Shown: positions 55,242 to 63,443 of the stretch, piece after piece | Position numbering within the stretch: the stretch's first letter is position 1 | How the letters are laid out: each line of letters starts with the position of its first letter | NCBI RefSeq assembly: GCF_001591545.1 | Contig: NZ_BCVC01000006.1 | Span: 96,779 to 160,778 of the forward strand | DNA from: Lederbergia lenta NBRC 16444 | GTDB taxonomy: Bacteria; Bacillota; Bacilli; Bacillales; Bacillaceae_C | Length of the DNA: 64,000 bases | Direction: 5' to 3' | Notes under the pieces: generated by a model | What the model was told of the DNA's origin: nothing | The model's input: the letters and a program-made list of their open reading frames with translations, nothing else | Databases searched by the model: none | Translations under genes and position numbers: made by a program

Positions 55242-56303
55242 ATGTTTAATAAAAGTAAAATAATCATCGGATTTTTTATAGGATTAACATTATTAGTAAA
55301 TACTGCTTGTTCTAATGCTAGTCTGATTGAAAAATCTACAGCAAGTACGAATGTTAAGTTGACATCGGATGAAAAAAAGATTTATGTTGGTTTTTTGCTA
55401 GATACGCTAAAGGATGAACGGTGGTACAAAGACAAAGCATTATTTGAAGAACACATCGTTAGTCTAGGTGGAAACGTGAAGACCTTGGCAGCAAATGGAC
55501 TAGACGATGTCCAAATTAAACAAGCCGAATTATTGATTGACGAAGGAGCAGACGTTTTAGTTGTCGTTCCACATGACGCTGAAGTATCTGCGACCATAGT
55601 CAAACTAGCACATAAAGCTGGAATTAAGGTTATATCTTACGATCGATTAATCAGAAATGCAGAATTAGATTATTATATTTCCTTTGATAATGAAAAAGTG
55701 GGGGAAATACAAGCAACGGAAGTATTGAATCAAGTAACTAAAGGAAGCTTTGCATATATTGGTGGGGCTGAGTCCGACAATAACGCTATATTGTTTCGTC
55801 AAGGGGCAATGAATGTGTTGCAGCCTTTTATTGATAAAGGGGAAATCAATCTAGTATATGATCAATATACGAAGGAATGGGAACCTAAAATTGCAGAAAA
55901 AAATATGCTTGAGGCGTTGAAAAAAGGCAAAAACCAAATTGATGCGGTGATCGCTGCGAATGATGGGACAGCTGGTGGTGTTATTCAGTCATTATCTACT
56001 ATTGGCTTAGCTGGAAAAATACCTGTTTCAGGACAGGATGCTGAATTGGCTGGAATTCATAGAATAATAGAAGGTACTCAAACAATGACTGTCTATAAGC
56101 CTATTCCAGTTTTAGCAGCCGAAGCGGCTGAAATGGCTATCAAGGTAGGGAAGGGCGAACAGATCGATACCAACAATAAAGTTAATAATGGTCAAATAGA
56201 TGTCCCTTCTGTATTGCTTGAACCTGTTGCTGTGACAAAAGATAATATAGTGGACACAGTGATAAAGGATGGATATTTAACTGAGGAGGAAGTATATAAA
56301 TAA
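55242..56303 (+). CDS. D-xylose-binding-protein-like lipoprotein (XylF type), second
   Basis: A 353-residue lipoprotein with lipobox NTAC (Cys23). Very similar to the protein at 48062 and to XylF: VGFLLDTLKDERWYKDKALF, VISYDRLIRN, YISFDNEKVGEIQA, AYIGGAESDNNAILFRQG, AANDGTAGGVIQSL, SGQDAELAGIHRI and QTMTVYKPI. Not next to a permease but directly behind a chemoreceptor gene, probably in one transcript. A role in chemotaxis is therefore more likely than transport, though it might also feed the transporter. AAGGGGG precedes the ATG. Confidence 0.9.
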   Translation: MFNKSKIIIGFFIGLTLLVNTACSNASLIEKSTASTNVKLTSDEKKIYVGFLLDTLKDERWYKDKALFEEHIVSLGGNVKTLAANGLDDVQIKQAELLIDEGADVLVVVPHDAEVSATIVKLAHKAGIKVISYDRLIRNAELDYYISFDNEKVGEIQATEVLNQVTKGSFAYIGGAESDNNAILFRQGAMNVLQPFIDKGEINLVYDQYTKEWEPKIAEKNMLEALKKGKNQIDAVIAANDGTAGGVIQSLSTIGLAGKIPVSGQDAELAGIHRIIEGTQTMTVYKPIPVLAAEAAEMAIKVGKGEQIDTNNKVNNGQIDVPSVLLEPVAVTKDNIVDTVIKDGYLTEEEVYK

Positions 56304-56333
56304 AAAAGGCTTCTATGATAATGTTTGAAACAG

Positions 56334-56366
56334 GAACTTCAAGTTTATTGAAGTTCTTTTTATTTT
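56334..56366 (+). terminator. Terminator
   Basis: GAACTTCAA with TTGAAGTTC around GTTTA, then TTTTTATTTTTT. Confidence 0.85.
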
Positions 56367-56470
56367 TTGAAATGCTAGCATAGGGAAAGCTTTTACCTAT
56401 ACCTACCCAAAAAGCATCGTATGCTCTCCCTTTCATTTTACTGAAGCGTTGAATGTTTCCTTATGATCCA

Positions 56471-57358
56471 TCATACCTCCCTATCCAGTTTTAATTTAAA
56501 TTCCTTAGGTGTGCATCCCTTTTGTTTCTTAAATAACCGAATGAAATAACTCTGGTTTGTAAAACCGACATCTAAGGCAATATCTAACATCTTACGATTA
56601 GTTTTTTCTATTAATATACAAGCCTTGCTAATTCTAATGTTATTAATGTATTCCATTGGCGTCATTCGCACTAAGGATTTAAAAAACCGACTAAAATGTC
56701 CTTCACTCATCTGAATTTGAGAAGCGAGTTCTAACACGGTTATTTTTTGTTTGTAGTGCTTTTCAATATACTGTAGAACCCTTTTTAATAATTCTGTTTT
56801 CGTTATATCTCGTTTGGAAATTTGCTCATTATTTTTCCATGCCTTTTTTCTAAAAATCTCTGAGAATAGTAAAAATAAGTATCCTTTTAGCTTAAGTTCA
56901 AAGCTAGGGGTTTTAGATGAATGGGTCTCTACTATATTCCTCAGTATGTGTAACATATCCCTGTCATCTTTATTGTCAGGCGTCAAGAGGGTGGAGTGAA
57001 AGACAGAGAAATTTCTAACAGCTTCTAAATAATTACTTTCAATTAAGTCATAGCCAAAGCTCCGTAATAGATCAATATGAAAAACAATTGCGTGGAGTTT
57101 GAATGAAGAATTACCGGAAGGGTAGGCTCCGTGTAATTGTTCACTAGGAATAAAAAAACCACTACCTTCAGCAAGCGTGTATTGCTTAGTGCCGATTTGA
57201 AAATGAATAGGTCCCTTCTCGACATAAATGAACTCAATCTCATGATGCCAATGCATATTAAATATGACATTTCCATCTAGGTAGTCAACCATATATAGAC
57301 GGAACGGAAACATAGAATCTCCGTGTACTCTTGCCTCCAATAACGTTTCTTTTTCCAC
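56471..57358 (-). CDS. AraC-family regulator with N-terminal cupin
   Basis: A 295-residue regulator. The cupin sugar-sensing domain spans about 20-110 (MHWHHEIEFIYVEKGPIHFQIGTKQYTLAEGSGFFIPSEQLHG). The AraC double helix-turn-helix (about 190-290) ends MLDIALDVGFTNQSYFIRLFKKQKGCTPKEFKLKL. The GTG at 57358 is chosen because AAGGTGATG is well spaced from it; codons 4 and 5 earlier would overlap that site. Divergent from the GH31 gene and most likely its activator, through the direct repeats at 57401-57444. Confidence 0.88.
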   Translation of the reverse strand: MEKETLLEARVHGDSMFPFRLYMVDYLDGNVIFNMHWHHEIEFIYVEKGPIHFQIGTKQYTLAEGSGFFIPSEQLHGAYPSGNSSFKLHAIVFHIDLLRSFGYDLIESNYLEAVRNFSVFHSTLLTPDNKDDRDMLHILRNIVETHSSKTPSFELKLKGYLFLLFSEIFRKKAWKNNEQISKRDITKTELLKRVLQYIEKHYKQKITVLELASQIQMSEGHFSRFFKSLVRMTPMEYINNIRISKACILIEKTNRKMLDIALDVGFTNQSYFIRLFKKQKGCTPKEFKLKLDREV

Positions 57359-57400
57359 AATGATCATCACCTTTTTATTAATATATCAGAATTGTGTTAC

Positions 57401-57444
57401 TTAATGTCGTGATTGTGCAAGAAAAGCATAATTAATGTCGTTAT
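57401..57444. promoter_or_regulatory. Direct repeats, putative AraC-regulator sites
   Basis: TTAATGTCGTGAT (57401-57413) and TTAATGTCGTTAT (57432-57444) agree at 12 of 13 bases and are 31 bp apart, three helical turns. They lie between the divergent AraC and GH31 genes. Confidence 0.55.
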
Positions 57445-57492
57445 CATATTAATTAGTAAATAATTTAGAACCGTTAAATAATAAAAACTATA

Positions 57493-57507
57493 ATGATTGC
57501 GCTGCCA
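57493..57507. promoter_or_regulatory. Weak cre-like site upstream of the GH31 gene
   Basis: ATGATTGCGCTGCCA fits the cre consensus WTGNAANCGNWNNCW except for TT in place of AA. It is 26 bases before the start codon. Confidence 0.3.
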
Positions 57508-57532
57508 ATCTAGACAATGAGGAGTGATTTAA

Positions 57533-59845
57533 ATGAAATTTACTGATGGGTTTTGGCTTACTAGGGAAGGATTTGATATTCATCATGCGCATAATGTTCG
57601 TGATGTATCTATAAAAGATAAAATGGTAACGCTTTATGCACCATGTAAGGAAATTCGGCATAGAGGTGATACATTAAATACTCCCTCACTAACTATCCAA
57701 CTATCTTCTTCGATGGAAAATGTTATTCGAGTACGGGCGTGGCATCATAAAGGCGGAGTGAGTCAAACACCTAATTTTGATGTGAAGCAAGGATTAATTC
57801 CACTAGGAGCTGTTAACACAAAGGGAGAAACAAACTTTAAGAGTGGGGATGTTCGGGTAGAAGTTTCACACGAACCATTTAAAATCACCTTTTATCACGA
57901 TGATCAAGTTCTAACAAAGGTCGATCCAAAGGGAGTGGCTTGGATTCAAGGGCCTGAAAAAGAGAGTTATATGCGTAGTCAATTAAACTTAGGTGTCGGT
58001 GAGAATATTTACGGTCTTGGCGAACGTTTTACTCCTTATGTTAAAAATGGCCAATTGGTTGAAAGTTGGAACGAGGATGGTGGGACAAGCTCCGAGCAAT
58101 CATATAAAAATATACCATTTTACTTAAGTAATAAAGGGTACGGTGTATTAGTTAATCATCCGGAGAATGTAAGCTTTGAGATAGGATCGGAAGCAGTCTC
58201 TAAAACCCAGTTCAGTGTAGAAGGGGAAATGATCGAGTACTACATTATTGGTGGATCAAGCTTAAAGGAAGTATTAAGTAATTATACACAATTAACTGGC
58301 ACACCTGCTCTCCCACCAGCATGGTCTTATGGATTGTGGCTAACCACTTCATTTACTACTGACTACAATGAAGAAACAGTCAATCATTTTATTGATGGTA
58401 TGGCTGAGCGAGATATTCCACTAAGTGTGTTCCATTTTGATTGTTTTTGGATGAAAGAGTTTGAATGGTGTAATTTTGCATGGGATCGAGATGCCTTCCC
58501 TGAACCGGAAGCGATGATAAAGAGGTTGAAAGAAAAAGGATTGAAAATTAGTTTATGGATCAATCCGTATATTGCAGAAAAGTCTCCCTTATTTGAAGAG
58601 GCTGCGAATAAAGGCTATTTATTGAAAAAGGCAAATGGTGATGTTTGGCAGTGGGACCTCTGGCAGGCAGGAATGGGCATTGTTGATTTTACTAACCCTA
58701 GTGCATGTGATTGGTATCGCTCAAAATTAAAAACCTTGCTAGATATGGGGGTAGACAGTTTTAAAACGGACTTCGGCGAAAGAATACCAACTGACGTAGT
58801 TTATCATGATGGCTCGAATCCGAAGCGTATGCACAACTTCTATGCTTACCAATATAATCAAGTTGTTTTTGATTTATTGGAGGAAGAGAGAGGAAAACGT
58901 GAAGCAGTTGTGTTTGCCAGATCCGCATCGGTCGGTGGACAGAAATTCCCAGTTCATTGGGGCGGTGATTGTAATGCGACATACGAATCCATGGCAGAGA
59001 GCTTACGAGGGGGTCTATCGTTATCATTGTCTGGTTTTGGTTATTGGAGTCATGATATTGGTGGATTTGAAAGTACAGCTACCCCAGACTTATTTAAACG
59101 TTGGATTGCCTTTGGTTTGTTATCAAGCCATAGTCGCTTGCATGGCAGTTCGTCCTATCGTGTTCCGTGGCTATTTGATGAAGAAGCGGTAGAAGTAACC
59201 AAGCACTTTTCTAAATTAAAAAACAGTTTAATGCCCTATCTATATGGTACATCTGTTGAAAATAATCAGACGGGCATCCCGGTTATGCGACCAATGATTT
59301 TGGAGTTTGCGGATGACCCAAATGCGCATGTATTGGATCGACAGTATATGTTGGGTGGTAGTTTGTTAGTTGCACCCATTATGAATGAGGATGGCTTGGG
59401 CACTTATTATTTGCCACATGGAAGATGGACGCACTTACTGACGAAAGAAGTCGTTGAAGGTGGGTCTTGGAAAAAGGAAAACTATGATTATATGAGTCTC
59501 CCATTATATGTAAGAGAAAATTCTATTTTAGCTATAGGAGACCAAAATAGTCGGTCGGATTATGACTTTTCAAAAAATGTTACTTTTGAAATCTATGAAT
59601 TACAGGATGGGCAAGAAGCAAGCACTTTTGTTACCGATGTAGATGGTAATTATAAAGGAGATATTAAAGCAATAAAAAAGGACAACAAAATAACGATTGA
59701 AACAAATATGGAAGATCTCGCTTATTCGATTTTGCTAAACTGTTATAAAGCGATCAGTTCAGCATCTGCGGGGGAGATAGAAACGAGTTCGAACGGAGCG
59801 AGAATTAGACTTCAAGGATCACAAAAATTAGAGATTGTTTTGTAG
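57533..59845 (+). CDS. yicI: Alpha-xylosidase, glycoside hydrolase family 31 (YicI type)
   Basis: A 770-residue cytoplasmic enzyme that releases alpha-linked xylose from isoprimeverose and xyloglucan fragments. It has an N-terminal beta-sandwich and then the catalytic barrel. The nucleophile Asp413 is in FKTDFGERIP and the acid/base Asp479 in HWGGDCNATYESM; both match E. coli YicI (Asp416, Asp482) with a constant offset of 3. Further motifs are GLWLTTSFTTDYNEETVNHF and FGYWSHDIGGFE. No signal peptide, so the substrate must be imported, probably by the transporter that follows. AGGAGTG precedes the ATG. It is full length. Confidence 0.95.
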   Translation: MKFTDGFWLTREGFDIHHAHNVRDVSIKDKMVTLYAPCKEIRHRGDTLNTPSLTIQLSSSMENVIRVRAWHHKGGVSQTPNFDVKQGLIPLGAVNTKGETNFKSGDVRVEVSHEPFKITFYHDDQVLTKVDPKGVAWIQGPEKESYMRSQLNLGVGENIYGLGERFTPYVKNGQLVESWNEDGGTSSEQSYKNIPFYLSNKGYGVLVNHPENVSFEIGSEAVSKTQFSVEGEMIEYYIIGGSSLKEVLSNYTQLTGTPALPPAWSYGLWLTTSFTTDYNEETVNHFIDGMAERDIPLSVFHFDCFWMKEFEWCNFAWDRDAFPEPEAMIKRLKEKGLKISLWINPYIAEKSPLFEEAANKGYLLKKANGDVWQWDLWQAGMGIVDFTNPSACDWYRSKLKTLLDMGVDSFKTDFGERIPTDVVYHDGSNPKRMHNFYAYQYNQVVFDLLEEERGKREAVVFARSASVGGQKFPVHWGGDCNATYESMAESLRGGLSLSLSGFGYWSHDIGGFESTATPDLFKRWIAFGLLSSHSRLHGSSSYRVPWLFDEEAVEVTKHFSKLKNSLMPYLYGTSVENNQTGIPVMRPMILEFADDPNAHVLDRQYMLGGSLLVAPIMNEDGLGTYYLPHGRWTHLLTKEVVEGGSWKKENYDYMSLPLYVRENSILAIGDQNSRSDYDFSKNVTFEIYELQDGQEASTFVTDVDGNYKGDIKAIKKDNKITIETNMEDLAYSILLNCYKAISSASAGEIETSSNGARIRLQGSQKLEIVL

Positions 59846-59855
59846 ATTGAACAAG

Positions 59856-59882
59856 GATTGGCTACTTGTATAGTAGCCAATC
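59856..59882 (+). repeat. Hairpin between the GH31 and SBP genes
   Basis: A perfect 10-bp stem (GATTGGCTAC with GTAGCCAATC) around 7 bases, without a T-run; probably an mRNA processing or stability element. Confidence 0.6.
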
Positions 59883-59914
59883 TAGTACCAATAAAATATC
59901 GGAGGTAAGAAACA

Positions 59915-61192
59915 ATGAAAAAAGGCTTAATTAAAAGATTAGGTGTTGTTTTTTTAGTTATTGGGCTATTAGCAGGATGTTCCTCTGGTGGGAGTAGCGG
60001 TGGTGGAAAAAAGGTAGTTGTTGATGTATTTAATATTAAAGTAGAAACGAAGGATCAGTTAGATGCATTGATTAAAAAATATGAAAGCGAAAATGAAGGC
60101 GTTGACATTAAGTTAACTACTGTTGGTGGTGGACAAGATGCATCATCTGCTTTACAGGCAAAGTTTTCTTCCAATGAGGAACCATCAATATTTTTATTAG
60201 GTGGCCTATCGGATGTGGAGAAGTACCAAAAGTATTTACTAGACGTATCTGATATGGAGTCGGCAAAAACAGCAATTGAAGGCACATTACAAGGGGCAAC
60301 AATCGAGGATACACCATATGGAATTCCATTAAATATTGAAGGTTTTGGTTGGATGATTAACAAAGAAATCTTTAAAGCTGCTGGAGTAGACCCATCTACT
60401 ATTGCTAGCTACAGTGATTTTGTTAATGCCGTTGAAACAATTGATAGCAAAAAAGAAGAACTTGGGTTACAAGCTGTATTCGGATTTAGTGGGAAAGAGG
60501 ATTGGGTCGTTAGTCAATTTTCAAATCACTTTACCGCTCCTGAGTTTGAGAATGATTTAAAGATCGCCTATGAAGCTAGCGAATTAAACTTTAAATATGG
60601 AAGTCGCTTGAAAGAATATACAGATTTAGTGAATCAGTATAATGTTCAACCGATTTTGTCGCTCGACTACAGTACGTCTGTTGAGGAGCTATTCACGAAT
60701 GATAAAGTAGCAATTATTCACCAAGGAAACTGGATCGTTCCTTCTCTTGATAGCATAGATCCAGACTTTTCTAAGGAGAAACTAGGGATCTTACCGCTAT
60801 TTGTAAAGAGTGATGAGGAAGGATTTATTAGTGCTGGTCCTTCTTGGTTCTGGGGTATAAATAAAGAAAAGGACGAAGAAGTAGTAAAAGCTTCTAAGGA
60901 CTTCGTCGACTGGATGTACACCTCTGATTATGGAAAACAACAAATAGTAGATGAATTCAAATATATACCTGCACATGATGGCTATGATATTGAAAGCATG
61001 CAGGATCCTGTATCAAAAGAAGTGTATCAAATGTTACTCGATGGAAAATCAAGCGTTTGGGCACATAATCAATATCCAAATGGATTCTCTTCAACTGCAT
61101 TATTCCCAGAGTACCAAAAGTATTTAAATGGTGATATTAAATGGGATGAACTTGAAAAAACAACGATTAAGCAATATACAGAAATGCGTTAA
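59915..61192 (+). CDS. Sugar-binding lipoprotein (SBP family 1) of an oligosaccharide importer
   Basis: A 425-residue extracellular binding protein with lipobox LAGC (Cys22), a Ser/Gly-rich linker and the MalE/UgpB-type fold (LSTVGGGQDASSALQAKF-like start, PYGIPLNIEGFGWMINKEIFKAAGVDP, GNWIVPSLDSIDPDFSKEKLGILPLF). Presumed ligand: xyloglucan-derived or other alpha-xyloside oligosaccharides, because it sits behind the alpha-xylosidase. ATCGGAGG precedes the ATG. A hairpin separates it from the permeases. The ligand is inferred from context only. Confidence 0.92.
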   Translation: MKKGLIKRLGVVFLVIGLLAGCSSGGSSGGGKKVVVDVFNIKVETKDQLDALIKKYESENEGVDIKLTTVGGGQDASSALQAKFSSNEEPSIFLLGGLSDVEKYQKYLLDVSDMESAKTAIEGTLQGATIEDTPYGIPLNIEGFGWMINKEIFKAAGVDPSTIASYSDFVNAVETIDSKKEELGLQAVFGFSGKEDWVVSQFSNHFTAPEFENDLKIAYEASELNFKYGSRLKEYTDLVNQYNVQPILSLDYSTSVEELFTNDKVAIIHQGNWIVPSLDSIDPDFSKEKLGILPLFVKSDEEGFISAGPSWFWGINKEKDEEVVKASKDFVDWMYTSDYGKQQIVDEFKYIPAHDGYDIESMQDPVSKEVYQMLLDGKSSVWAHNQYPNGFSSTALFPEYQKYLNGDIKWDELEKTTIKQYTEMR

Positions 61193-61204
61193 TAATTATT
61201 ACAA

Positions 61205-61240
61205 TAAATGGAGTTATGGAGTCAATCTTAACTCCATTTA
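61205..61240 (+). terminator. Hairpin between the SBP and permease genes
   Basis: A perfect 12-bp stem (TAAATGGAGTTA with its complement) with a 12-base loop and little T-run. Same position as the hairpins at 9861 and 50564. Confidence 0.65.
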
Positions 61241-61270
61241 GCTATTTCTTAATTTGGGGTGTGAGTAAAG

Positions 61271-62134
61271 ATGAAAATGAAAAGTCTCACCTATTGGGTA
61301 TTTCTAGCACCATGTCTATTAGCATTAACAATCGTATTAGTCATTCCCTTTATACAAGGTGTGTATTATTCTTTTACAGAATATAATGGTTTTCAAGTAA
61401 ATGGATTTGTTGGTTTTGACAACTATATCAAATTATTGAAGGATGACCAGTTTCTTTATAGTCTTTGGTTTACTGGAGGATTCTCCGTTGTGTCCGTTAT
61501 TGGAATTAATATTGTAGGGTTACTTTTGGCATTATTTGTTACGCAGAAAATGGGGAGACTTAACACCCTTTTTAGAACAATATTTTTTATGCCTAACTTA
61601 ATTGGTGGTATTATCTTGGGATTTATTTGGCAGTTTATTTATCTGAAGGCATTTGAGGGAATAGCTGATCTAACTGGTTTAGAGTTCTTTAAGGGTTGGT
61701 TATCTGATACTGCTACAGGTTTCTGGGGATTGGTCATTCTTTTCATATGGCAAATGGGTGGATATATTATGATCATTTATATCTCCTTTTTAAATAGTAT
61801 CCCAGATGAATTATTAGAAGCATCTACAATTGACGGTGCCAATGGTTGGCAAAAATTTTGGAAGATTAAATTTCCGTTACTGGCACCAGCATTTACGGTG
61901 AGTTTGTTTCTTACTTTATCTAACGCCTTCAAGGTATATGATCAGAATATGGCATTGACAGCTGGTGGGCCATTTAACTCGACACAAATGGTAACGATGA
62001 ATATATATGATACCGCATTCAAAGTACAGGAAATGGGCTATGCTCAAGCAAAAGCAATTATCTTCTTAATTATTATTACCGTGATTTCAGTAGTCCAACT
62101 TTACTTCACGAGAAAAAGGGAGACTGACTTATGA
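61271..62134 (+). CDS. ABC sugar permease, MalF/UgpA type
   Basis: A 287-residue permease with six transmembrane helices. The N-terminus (YWVFLAPCLLALTIVLVIPFIQGVYYSFTEYNGF) and the EAA loop (EASTIDGANGWQKFWKIKFPLL, about 185) are typical. GGGGTG precedes the ATG. Overlaps the next permease by 4 bases. The ATPase is not encoded nearby, which fits use of a shared MsmX-like ATPase. Confidence 0.93.
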   Translation: MKMKSLTYWVFLAPCLLALTIVLVIPFIQGVYYSFTEYNGFQVNGFVGFDNYIKLLKDDQFLYSLWFTGGFSVVSVIGINIVGLLLALFVTQKMGRLNTLFRTIFFMPNLIGGIILGFIWQFIYLKAFEGIADLTGLEFFKGWLSDTATGFWGLVILFIWQMGGYIMIIYISFLNSIPDELLEASTIDGANGWQKFWKIKFPLLAPAFTVSLFLTLSNAFKVYDQNMALTAGGPFNSTQMVTMNIYDTAFKVQEMGYAQAKAIIFLIIITVISVVQLYFTRKRETDL

Positions 62135-62955
62135 TTACACAAAATAAAACCAAAACATACGGATATATAGTGCTTGGGTTGGTATTATCACTTTTTTGGT
62201 TTTACCCTTTTTATTTAGTTATAGTGAATTCTTTTAAAACGAAGGCGGAAATTTTTGTTAATACACTTGGTTTACCCTCCGAAGGGACGGTTGAAAATTA
62301 TCCTCAAGCGTTTGGAGCATTGGACTTTGTATCAAGCTTTTTTAATTCCTTAATTATCACAGTATCAAGTATTTTTCTCATTTGCATTTGCGCGTCTATG
62401 GCGGCATATGCATTGTCCCGTAGAAAAGGAAGAACAAGCTCGCTCATTTATTTTATCTTTGCTATTTGTATGTTAATCCCATTTCAATCGATTATGATTC
62501 CCCTTATATCTATCTTTGGAAGTTTTGACATGCTAAATCGTTTCGGGTTGATGATTATGTATTTAGGTTTAGCTTCGAGTTTATCCATCTTTTTATACTT
62601 TGGTGCGCTCAGAGGGATACCAATCGCATTAGATGAGGCAGCTATCATTGATGGATGTAATAGATTCCAAGTATTTAGGTATATCATTTTGCCAATTCTG
62701 AAGCCAACGACGGTAACAGTTATTGTGTTAAATGCCATTTGGTTCTGGAATGATTATTTACTACCATCTTTAGTTATCAATAAAGATGGGATGTACACAA
62801 TACCTCTAAAAATGTTCTATTTCTTTGGGGAGTATTCCAAACAATGGCACTTAGCGCTAGCTGCATTGATCATAGCGATTATCCCTATTGTCGTTGTATA
62901 TATGTTTTTACAAAAATACATTATAAAAGGAATCTCAGATGGTGCAGTGAAATAG
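62131..62955 (+). CDS. ABC sugar permease, MalG type
   Basis: A 274-residue permease with six transmembrane helices, starting in the ATGA overlap. Visible are FYPFYLVIVNSFKTKAEIF near the start, the EAA loop LDEAAIIDGCNRFQVFRYIILPIL (about 165) and the C-terminal FLQKYIIKGISDGAVK. Partner of the previous permease. The operon ends at a compact terminator. Confidence 0.94.
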   Translation: MITQNKTKTYGYIVLGLVLSLFWFYPFYLVIVNSFKTKAEIFVNTLGLPSEGTVENYPQAFGALDFVSSFFNSLIITVSSIFLICICASMAAYALSRRKGRTSSLIYFIFAICMLIPFQSIMIPLISIFGSFDMLNRFGLMIMYLGLASSLSIFLYFGALRGIPIALDEAAIIDGCNRFQVFRYIILPILKPTTVTVIVLNAIWFWNDYLLPSLVINKDGMYTIPLKMFYFFGEYSKQWHLALAALIIAIIPIVVVYMFLQKYIIKGISDGAVK

Positions 62956-62978
62956 GAGTTGGCAATATTTTATGATTG

Positions 62979-63006
62979 AAAGACACCTCTTGAGGTGTCT
63001 TTTCTT
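62979..63006 (+). terminator. Terminator of the alpha-xyloside operon
   Basis: An 11-bp perfect stem (AAAGACACCTC with GAGGTGTCTTT) with a 2-base loop and TTCTT. Confidence 0.88.
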
Positions 63007-63443
63007 AGGTAATAGACAAAGTCATCAGTATCACTCTTATCAATCTGATTATGAAAAACATTTCGATTACATTTTTTGTAAAATATTAGATATTTAAGAT
63101 TCCTTGACAAGATTTTTCCACTTTTCTCTACGACTGAAGATTAGCCCAGTGGAGCCATTTAACCTCATTTTAATAAATCACCGGGTAACATTATATTAAA
63201 GTTTGATGCAATAATTTCATCGGTGTTCTCGTATATGCCTTTTCATTATCATCATTAATGTATACATAGGTTGTTTGTGTATGCTAAAAAGAGGGACATT
63301 CCTGTGAAACGTAAAATACAAAATTATTCGCTATGGCTGTGTAAAACACCTAGTCAATCATGGTGATTCAACACACGTCCTTCTCAAGGGTTTTGCATAA
63401 TATGTTACATGTAACTTTACACACTTGAGAAAGGGGTTATGTT
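63007..63443. other. Intergenic region with a 12-bp palindrome
   Basis: No gene is seen in 437 bases. GTTACATGTAAC at 63404-63415 is a perfect palindrome 28 bases before the next gene and could be a repressor site. Confidence 0.35.
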
